A program made the translations under genes and the position numbers. The notes beneath the pieces were generated by a model that saw nothing but the letters and a program-made list of their open reading frames with translations, searched no databases and was not told the origin of the DNA. DNA of 17,969 bases from Hemicentrotus pulcherrimus (lineage: Eukaryota; Echinodermata; Echinoidea; Camarodonta; Strongylocentrotidae): assembly GCA_003118195.1 (NCBI GenBank), contig BEXV01002667.1, positions 2,702 to 20,670 on the forward strand, written 5' to 3'. Shown here piece after piece: positions 1 to 7,977 of this stretch; positions within the stretch are counted from its first letter, which is position 1, and each line of letters starts with the position of its first letter.

Positions 1-214
1 AATGATGGACAGTGATCTTTACAGGATCTCTCGAGTCCCATTTTGATTGGTTTGCCATGCCTCATGGTTAAATTTGAAGATATGAACTTGCATTTTTTTT
101 TGTAATTCTTTTTATTGTTTGTTTTGAAACAAACAATATTAACATTTTCGGGAAAAAATGACACTTTTATAAGCTGTCCAAAATGATGACATGACCCCCT
201 TCTTTTGGTCACGA

Positions 215-283
215 AGATGATGATGACGATGACGATGATGACGATGATGATGATCATCATTATCGTCGCCCTCATCATCGTTG
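215..283. repeat. GATGAC microsatellite turning into its complement
   Basis: Impure GATGAT/GACGAT units up to about 253 are followed by CATCAT...CGTCG...CATCATCG, i.e. the complementary units. The array is therefore an imperfect hairpin rather than a plain microsatellite. Confidence 0.8.
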
Positions 284-1719
284 TCTAAATAAGCGTAGTG
301 GTGGTGACGATGAGGAGGAGGATAATGATACGAATGGCGATAACAAACGGCTAGAGGAGGAGATAATACATGATATCAAATTCTTGATAAAACCAAGAAC
401 TGAGTTCCTTTACAGCGCAATATAGCGAAACAATCATGTGAAAGAAATTCTCTGCTATAAAATGACAACATCTATGAACTTGATTTGACAGCTTTACAAC
501 TTCGACGAAGATTCAATCACCCCGCCTTTCTCGATTCATTAATCGATTTGCTTTTGGCGGCAAACGTTCGCGAATTATTCCACGGTAAACTAATTATCGT
601 AAACAGCACGTCTAGCCAACGAGGAACTCATGTCATCCAATTAGAAACTAAGTAAAACACGAATGCTTGTTAGAAAAATCACTTACGAGCAAAGGGATGT
701 TGCGGATAATGGCTTTATCTGCATACATTGAAGGGCGTGAGTGTGTGAATAATAGAAGGTGGAGCTGTATCAAGTTGTGTCACTTCTAAATCTTTGGTTT
801 AATTTACACAATAAAAACATCACAATGATTTAAGTTAATACTAAGAATGATATATGAGATTCGTAAGGCGCCGAATCCACTTGAAATCAAATGTTCAAGG
901 CGCACTCGTGAAACACGAACAAAACAAATGAAATCACAGAAAGGCATCTACATTATAAGAAAAAAAAACACAACAAACAACAAGGACAAGAATGTGAAGT
1001 CTTATTGATGATATCGCTTGATTTATAAGAAATAGCTAGTATGATATCATGCACGTAGTGTAATAACATTCAAAGTCTATACCGGTAAGCCAATATTTCC
1101 ATCGTGACGATTGCTAATCATACAGAAAAATGAGTAGTCGATTGAATTATTCATCTGCTATGAACAAATGGGCAAACTTAAAGCCTCCTTGCAAAATTGG
1201 AGAATTCAAGGAGAAACGTTATGAAAACCTGTACAAAGCAAAGCATTTGATAATCATTTCGCTTGGAACCCCCCTCCCATCCCCCTCCTCTCCTCGTCCT
1301 TCAGCTTCAATGCGCAGACTTTATTTGACCCGACCGACTTCATAAGTTAACTTTCAGGCTATATTGCGTGGTTCGATTCTCAAACCAGGGGGACCAGAGG
1401 AATAAAGTAATTTAAATGAGGCACTTTTGTTTCTTATAAGAACAAAGCTGTAATTCAATATATTTCTCTTCTTCCTTTTTTTTTTTTTCTCCAGAAATAA
1501 AAAATCATTTTGCAAACAAGTTCGCCCAAAAATTCTCGAAAGTAGAAAAAAAATAATTTTTCGAACACTTCGCATAATAATTCACTAGAAAGCTTAACAT
1601 TTGCTGGACAAGGTGAACATTGCGTTTATTTTGCAAATCGTGCAATTGTGTACAGTAACCGGCTACAAACGTCTTTATATATCATTCTTAAACGCGTGTG
1701 ACTAAAAAAGAGATAAAAA

Positions 1720-1750
1720 CAAAGGAAAGAAGAAAAGAAAGAAAGAAAAG
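1720..1750. repeat. GAAA-rich simple repeat
   Basis: Purine-only run of AAAGG, GAAG and GAAA units. Confidence 0.8.
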
Positions 1751-2570
1751 ACCTCTCCGTCGCAGACGTTAATCATCCACGATTATACGAGCTTTATGAA
1801 TCATTGAATGTATGGATCAAAATCTATAATTTTTGGTTCTCTTTCGGCGGGAACGTTTAGGCTAAATGTATGGCGTTATTAGTCATGACTGACCCTCATT
1901 TTAATATTTTTTGTGGACGTTCTAATGACCATTAGCACTGCTCACCGGGGAAACCGATTGAGACGAGAGGTTCCGCTGAGGAGTTCTGAGGTATTTTTAA
2001 CGAGTCTGTGTCTGGCATCTTCAAGCGAAGAAGTACATGTAAAATGATAAATGACGGGGAAAGGAAAATGGACTAAATTTAGATTCTATATGTGATTTCA
2101 ATTTGAACCAATGTTTGAATAGATATTAATATAATCATTGTTTTCAATCGACTAGCCTTTCGAGACTTTGAGGGCACATTACAGAACTTTGGACAGATAT
2201 TTGGAGTTCATTTACCCCACACAGTTTCGATAACTTTAAATATTACTAATTTTGTGTTTAATAATTTTATTTGGGGCGAACGGGCAAGCTAAAAAATTAA
2301 CATTTCTAATACAATTTTGTACAAACAAGTGTTAATGGTTTAAAGAAGAAAAACAAAATATATATCCATCAGCAAACTTTTAGATAGTCTTCACTCCATG
2401 AAGATTTATTTTAATTAAATAAACGATGCTTTAGCTTTTTTGCTTGGTTGATTTGTAGATGTTTTACTTTCATTTTACCTCGGAAGGTTTCATCAAGGTG
2501 AAAATGGGTTCGTACCCTTTCTCCTGGAATTTCATATTCTTTTCCTCTCCCCTATGTTGTTCTTGTTTGT

Positions 2571-2593
2571 TTGTTGTTGTTGTTGTTGTTGTT
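2571..2593. repeat. TTG trinucleotide microsatellite
   Basis: About seven TTG/TGT units followed by a T-run and a G-run. It accounts for the valine- and glutamine-run open frames here. Confidence 0.9.
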
Positions 2594-2884
2594 TTTTGGG
2601 GGGTGCCTTTTCGTTTGCGTTTACTTTCTCTCTTTCAGTTCTCCGGCCCAAAACTTCCCATCCTTCATTTCCATAGTGTGTTCGAGTTAATTCTAACCCT
2701 TTTATATTATTTAGTTGTATTGGTTTAATGTTTACAATTTTGTGTCTACAAGTTTTCTGTTTTCTCATCTCTTGTGCTTATATTTTTCTCTTCCACGGCG
2801 CTCCTTTCTCAATAAAGCTATGAACTATTCCGTGTTGGAAAGAGGATACTATTCCTTCTTACAATCTCTGTCTGGATGCATAAG

Positions 2885-3026
2885 AGGAACAACATTTAAT
2901 ACGCAGCGACTTGACCCGTACCCCCAGATCCAAAGAAGAAAGTCTTTTGCTCGACTGAGGAAAGCACAAAAGAAAAATAAACTGGCGCGAGCCAATAGCA
3001 TTGTCCCCCGCGACAGGACTGTCTAG
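2885..3026 (+). CDS. Weak candidate terminal exon, unknown gene
   Basis: After a pyrimidine-rich stretch and AG at 2883-2884 there is an open run of 46 codons to TAG at 3026. It is strongly basic (13 Lys/Arg), with QIQRRKSFARLRKAQKK near its middle, and less AT-rich than its surroundings. It might be the last exon of a plus-strand gene starting left of the window. I do not recognise the peptide, see no partner exon, and a chance open frame is quite possible. Confidence 0.15.
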
Positions 3027-3846
3027 TCAAAGTTAGCAAACGGAAATGAATTGTCAGAATTTAGAATGCGATCTTTATCCCAGTGTCTTTCACTTTTTGG
3101 TGGCCTTTATACAGTTCTTGAAATGAAGAGTTCAGATTTATAGGCCCCTGGATAACTTTTGACCCTTTTATGTATCGTTCTATTTCAGCTTTCATCACGC
3201 ACAGTACATCTAGCTTGAAAAGAAACATATCAGATTTATTAAAAACAAGTAAAAGAAAAGTAAATAACAAGAAATATAGACTAGGTCTAAACCCGTCAGT
3301 TTGAGCAACCTCTTCTCAGCACATGTTGTTTTCTTTTTAATTGAATTTTAATTTAATATTCATCCCAAACTTAATGCTAAAGGCATCAACGCGATTTTGT
3401 GTCGTTATATTTCATAGACAGATAAACGGGGATTGGGAGACAAGGACATGGGGAATGCATTTGAAAATTACTGCCTACCATAAACCCCCTTCCAAGTTGT
3501 ATCTCCTGTTGGGGCTAGCCAAAAAAAGGGGGGCAGACCTTCATTCGATCTCGAGTTGGATACGCCACGAGTCTAGTGGTCCTTAATCAATGTGACAGCA
3601 CGATACGCTTTATTACCATGGTAATGGTGTAGAAATTATTTGGATCCATTTTACGTCCTCTTCGGTGAATGTTAAAGATATATGGGCCTAGTTTGAAAGG
3701 CTGCGATTTATTTTAGAACTCTTAACAGGAGCATGTAGCGGTATGCAGCGAGATCTTAGTAAATGCCCTATATCTACACGATAGAAAAAGGCTACATTTT
3801 AGTTTAATTCCGTGTTAAATTATTTACGCTAAGGATCACCTCAGGC
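3027..3846. other. Non-coding stretch, nothing recognised
   Basis: No exon, repeat pair or RNA gene is apparent. The open frames at 3061-3270 (minus) and 3341-3586 (plus) show no domain. Confidence 0.55.
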
Positions 3847-4024
3847 CCACTGCACTACTTGTAGCTAATTACGCCCTCTATATAACAAACAGTGCCTAAT
3901 CGGTGACCATTGGTCCCCCATGATCCTCTTTTTCTTAAGTTAACTGAGAGCTGAGTTGACCACCTGTCCAGTGACCTTGCAGGGCGCTCTAATCCCTCCT
4001 GTAAACTACGGCAGATAAGCTTTA
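3847..4024 (+). repeat. Interspersed repeat, copy 1
   Basis: Contains CACTGCACTACTTGTAGCTA, GCCCTCTATATAACAAACA, GTCCCCCATGATCC and CACCTGTC...GTGCAGGG-like words. The minus strand of 12111-12298 shares the same words in the same order. Copy 1 has several substitutions and lacks a few bases seen in copy 2. No terminal repeats or tail are evident, so the class is unknown. Confidence 0.8.
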
Positions 4025-5178
4025 AAGTCAAATCTTTATCGAAAAGAAAAAAAAAGTTTCAGAAATCATCCCTCTCTTTGATTTTGACTGTCATCCACAG
4101 CCTGACTTAAAACTGCTCTTCAAAATCTGCTTAGGCTGGAGCGCGGGAAATTAAGTGACACGATTTCATTTATAGCCGTGGAAGTGTCCGTCTGTTCGTT
4201 GACACCGAGTTTCCTTCCGGGCTGGCCGAAGTGCTCCAGCGTCCGGTCCAGACGAATGTTTGCCTAACTCTAAATTGACCGTTTCGTCGCTATTAACGGA
4301 TCCCTTCCACCGCAACTGCCCCAGTCACACGGCCGACTCCAAACCAACTGAATACGAACTGAATATCGACAAATCCTGGCCGTTTGGACTATCCGATTTT
4401 ACGTTCAGTCATCAACGGTTTGATCAGTGTAACTGAGGTATTAAACCACAACACTCCATTATAAATCCGAAATGTAAACATAACTTCTATAGTTTAAACA
4501 ATTTAGTGTGCGTTACCCTCGCTTGCTTTATTCACCCAATTATAACGGAAACACCTTCCGTGTCCTTCCGCATGGGCGACTGCTATACGCAGGTTTAAAT
4601 CCGAGTTGAGCTTTTCTGGCCCTAGTGAAACCTGCCTATAAAGTCCGCTCAAGGATGACAAGACAAGCTGTGTTTATGGGAAGCTGCTCTTTATGTACAG
4701 GTTCTTTTAAATACACGTAGCGAGTTATCAACAAGAAGCAATTCACAACAAGTCAAAGGGCAAACATTATCTTTATAGAGAGGTTTTCCAACACAGAGTG
4801 TCATCAAATTGATGTTAAAAAAAAAAAGCAAGATGGTACTATTTTACATTTACGCCTCAGACAGACCCTTGCGTCTGTTTCATCCATTCTATTTTTAATT
4901 TCAGAGATGGACATCTCGTCGAAAGTACCGGTCTGATAATTTTGCTGACTTCCCCAGGGCATAGAGGAAAAAAGATGTTGTTTGGGGGTTAAAAAGATTA
5001 TCAAAAGGCAGATACAGAGAGGATACACATACAAACATTTAGATTAATTTCACCACTATGGGGAGGATTATTTAAGAGTGCGAAACAAAAAAATGGGATA
5101 CCGAAGTGTTGGGTATATATACACATACTGGGTATGCGAGAAAAAGATATTGGTATAAGGAGAAAAGAATGTGGGTAT
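4025..5178. other. Non-coding stretch with a GC-richer block
   Basis: The block at about 4130-4440 is clearly GC-richer and non-repetitive compared with its flanks. It shows no long open frame. It might be a regulatory element or an untranslated exon; this cannot be decided from sequence alone. Confidence 0.45.
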
Positions 5179-5214
5179 GAGAGAGAGAGAGAGAGCGCCA
5201 GAGAGAGAGAGAGA
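5179..5214. repeat. GA dinucleotide microsatellite
   Basis: Two GA runs interrupted by CGCCA. Open frames over it on both strands are repeat artefacts. Confidence 0.9.
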
Positions 5215-5318
5215 CAGCCAGAGAGCAAGACAAGTCAACAGTTAAATGTACAATGCAATCAACACAGCTCACGAAAGCACAATACAGAGAAAAACCTGAA
5301 ATTATTGCAGCCACAGAC

Positions 5319-5331
5319 TTTATTCTTTATT
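5319..5331 (-). terminator. Double AATAAA polyadenylation signal candidate
   Basis: On the minus strand two AATAAA hexamers sit seven bases apart (5331-5326 and 5324-5319). They are followed within about 40-70 bases by a GT-rich stretch with TGTATTGTGC and GTGTTGATTGCATTG, the layout expected of a metazoan cleavage and polyadenylation site. It could end a long PIGU 3' UTR. Nearer hexamers at 7093-7088, 6570-6565 and 6505-6500 are alternatives. Confidence 0.4.
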
Positions 5332-6131
5332 TTGAATAAAATGAAAAGTTAGAAAGCATCAACCACGTACAAAACGACACATTATCGAACACAATTTCAA
5401 CATGCTGTATTCAAAGGCATGATGAACAAACCCAGTCTTACTACAACACAACATGACAACAATTTCTTATGTGTATATCTATTTCTGAAATTATTCCAGA
5501 GCTAAAATTCATTTCAACATGATGCATTACTACACTGATATCAGGAAATGACAAAGTGATTGAACAGGGAAGTTTGTGCCATCCTTCTAGTGAGTTTATG
5601 ATTCCAAGGCAATAAATCATGTGTACTGAATAACATTAGTTATATCTCAAACCTCACTTAACACAAACATTCATTGCAAAAAGGAACAAAAGTTAGTGCT
5701 GGATAAACAATTATACAGATACAGCACTTCGACGGCTTCAACACTTTATGCTTTTTTTTTAAAAAGTGTTTGCTCCACTTGCTTTACTAGTAATAAATTC
5801 TCTGTACATGGCATATTTATTTCATTATTGTGTAGAAAGGAAAAGCTCTCAAAATCATCTTTAGCTCTGTACTCTTTTACACAAATGAAGTATGTGTAAT
5901 TATAACAACTGCATAATTTGCCGAAAGAAATGGAGACAGATGTGGGTGGGGGGAGGCGACATTACATTTCCCAAAAAATCCCGCTACATTTAAAAAATGA
6001 CATCTTGACCTGGAACATAACTGGATACAGTGGAACCTCTTTATAGCAAGGTCCTCGGGACCATGGAAATTACCCTGTCTTATCAGGAATCTTGTTATAT
6101 CAGGGTGAAAAAACAAAACAATATAAAGAGC

Positions 6132-6706
6132 TTAAAGGTATTATAAAGTTTTGGGAAATTTTGAAAAATGGGTGGATAGTGATTCTTTACAATTTTGATA
6201 TATTTGGATGCCCCTGTGGATGTATCAAAAGCACTAGAAATTTTAGACCCTAAAACACTTCTACTTTCGAGAAAAATTGAATATAAAGATTTATCGGTAC
6301 TCTCGATAAATGTTGATGAATTTCAAAAAGCTCCTACGGATGTACAATGATAGCTGCGACCATGAAAATCTCAGAATATGTAGTTGTGGTATATAATTTC
6401 CGAACGGGAATAGCTGATTGGTCGATTTTAGTCAATAAACATTGTTTTATAGCTTAATTAATATCTTGACCTTGAGAGGGAGCTATTCAACATAAAGTGT
6501 TTATTATTGTTTTATAGCTTAATTAATATCTTGACCTTGAGAGGGAGCTATTCAACATAAAGTGTTTATTATTTACAATTTCATAACTTGAGAGTCGATT
6601 TCGACCGCAAAAACGATCACTGAATAATATAGGATCGCATATGCTTCAAATATGTTCATTTGAACCAAATTCATGACCCCATACCAAAACTTTGTATTAC
6701 CTTTAA
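6132..6706. mobile_element. TTAA-flanked element nested in the 6028-6776 element
   Basis: TTAA at 6132-6135 and again at 6703-6706 bracket a 567-bp segment with inverted ends AGGTATTATAAAGTTTTGG (6136) and the complement of AGGTAATACAAAGTTTTGG (ending 6702), 17 of the first 19 bases matching. TTAA duplication is the piggyBac signature, but the ends do not start with the usual CC, so 'piggyBac-like' is tentative. It has no open frame of note. It contains an exact tandem duplication at 6441-6570. Confidence 0.75.
6441..6570. repeat. Exact tandem duplication, 2 x 65 bp
   Basis: Unit 6441-6505, beginning ATTGTTTTATAGCTTAATTA, is repeated without a difference at 6506-6570. Identity of both copies in otherwise diverged repeat DNA points to a recent duplication, or to an assembly artefact. 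Confidence 0.95.
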
Positions 6707-7207
6707 GACCAGCAAAGTCATCTTGTTATAACAGATACCCGGCTAAATCAGAGCTCTTTATAACGAGGTTCCACTGTTCAATGATCCATCAAAGCTTGTC
6801 CATAACAGCTCAAGATACCAGTACTAGGGATTAGCTTCCATTTCATTTTTTGAGAGGGGGGCGTTTCCAAAACTGGTCTTTACCTTTAATATCATAAATC
6901 AGGACAATAACCACGCGAAAAGAAATAATTGAGAGTCTGTCTCTCTGTGGTACCATCAGCCATTTGAAGAAGTGACAAAGGTTCTTCAGTAACATCTTGT
7001 TTAGTCAAGTAACAAAATTACAGGGTTTAACCAAAACTCATATAGTGAAAGAAAGGTTGACAAATATGTCTCCCAACTGAATGTGTTTTTATTGCAGTTA
7101 CTATTTTAAACACCTAATATCTTCATTTGATATGACAGTCCAAATACTAAATTTTGATGTTTGCCTTTTTTCCAGGCTTACCAAAGAAAGAATACATACC
7201 TTTTGTA

Positions 7208-7222
7208 TACAGTGCGTCCCAG
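7208..7222 (+). repeat. Lone transposon-like end TA-CAGTGCGTCCCAG
   Basis: TA followed by CAGTGCGTCCCAG and an A-run looks like one end of a mariner-type element family. I found no complementary end nearby, so this is at most a solitary or truncated end. Confidence 0.35.
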
Positions 7223-7810
7223 AAAAAAATGAAACCGAGAATTGTCGATGTTTTATCATAACTTAGTCACATTTATAATTAATAAATGACACATATTTGG
7301 AAAGCTTAGATCCTCCTCATTCATTTGATGCAAATCATATGAAGCATATTTCACGCATCAGTGATTAAAATGAATTTGAAGAGAGGAAACCAAAAAGTCA
7401 TTTGGCAGACGGTATCTGAAATTCAAAGAGAAAAATCACATTTCTAGAAACTTGAGTTTCTGCCCTTTCATATGACACCTCAATCAAGAAGAATGAACAA
7501 GGAATGACAAAGTTCTGTATTTTTAAAGTAGTGCTTGTGATTCCATAATTTTATCAAACGAATTTGTTTTCACTGGCTGCCTGCCGTAGGAAAAGGCAGA
7601 ATTGACAAAAGACTTAACTCCGTTTCGTTGACAATCAGCCATGCATGAAGTCATTCGTCTACTGCCGTTTTTTCCACACTTGCATAATAACAATGAAAAC
7701 GCTCACAAATGAATTTCAACCTCTCCCCAGAACTCAACCTTCTCTTTCAGTTTTCCTGACTCAAAAGGACTTCTTTGTGAGTTTGGTCTATGAAGGACAT
7801 CCTAGTTTCA

Positions 7811-7850
7811 AACTTGTTTAAACTGGTTTAGACTGGTTTAGACTGGTTTA
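7811..7850. repeat. Decamer tandem repeat next to PIGU stop codon
   Basis: Three near-perfect units of ACTGGTTTA with period 10 (7821-7850), preceded by one degraded unit AACTTGTTTA (7811-7820). It begins 13 bases beyond the PIGU stop, so it would be in the first 60 bases of the 3' UTR, read there as TAAACCAGTC units. Confidence 0.85.
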
Positions 7851-7863
7851 GTGGGGTGTGTTC

Positions 7864-7977
7864 TCATTGTAATCTAATAGGTCTCTTGTTGCCATCTTCG
7901 TCAAGCGGCTCCCTCCCGTGTTTGAGAGCAAACTTCCGTCGCAGAAAACCAAAGACAAGATCTGTCACGAGGAAAAT
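7864..7977 (-). CDS. PIGU: PIGU terminal exon (114 nt, with stop)
   Basis: The acceptor is a T-rich tract ending in ttttaag before ATTTTCC. It encodes 37 residues, [16 protein letters not shown] through RPIRLQ, then TGA at 7866-7864. The human counterpart is [21 protein letters not shown] with a short polar tail, so both the length and the FLRR core fit. The charged tail [11 protein letters not shown] is divergent, as expected for the C-terminus. The start at an ATG at 8070 is not real: that stretch is T-rich intron. Confidence 0.94.
   Translation of the reverse strand: MFLVTDLVFGFLRRKFALKHGREPLDEDGNKRPIRLQ

Larger units (their letters stand above)
1..2884. other. Left intergenic or intronic region, no recognised gene
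   Basis: AT-rich sequence with simple repeats (215-283, 1720-1750, 2571-2593) and a T/C run near 1467-1492. Open frames are short and without domains. The stretches 500-720 and 1780-2040 are less repetitive and could be conserved non-coding DNA, but only alignment could show it. Confidence 0.6.
6028..6776. mobile_element. CAGTGGAACCTC-ended DNA transposon remnant (Tigger/pogo-like), interrupted
   Basis: The left end CAGTGGAACCTCTTTATA (6028) and right end TATAACGAGGTTCCACTG (ending 6776) are inverted repeats with one difference over 18 bases. TA precedes the left end, but TT follows the right, so a TA target duplication is imperfect. Without the inner insertion (6136-6702 plus one TTAA) it is about 178 bp, with further internal GTTATA palindromic matches, as in a short MITE. 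Assignment to Tigger/pogo rests on the end sequence only. It lies in the presumed PIGU 3' UTR. Confidence 0.75.
5310..7863 (-). other. PIGU: Presumed PIGU 3' UTR / 3' flank
   Basis: No coding sequence is recognisable here. The segment follows the PIGU stop and contains a decamer tandem repeat (7811-7850), a lone transposon-like end (7210-7222), and a nested pair of elements (6028-6776). Several AATAAA hexamers occur on the minus strand, for example 7093-7088, so the true cleavage site is uncertain. The pair at 5331-5319 is the best placed because GT-rich sequence follows it on the transcript. The extent of the UTR is inference; only transcript data would settle it. Confidence 0.4.

Noticed and set aside
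1130..1345. 71-codon plus-strand frame
   Set aside because: No domain, a proline/serine run from C-rich sequence, and no splice context supporting an exon.
2459..2768. Overlapping frames with valine and glutamine runs
   Set aside because: Produced by the TTG microsatellite on both strands.
5072..5352. Frames over the GA repeat on both strands
   Set aside because: Arg-Glu and Leu-Ser runs are translations of the dinucleotide repeat.
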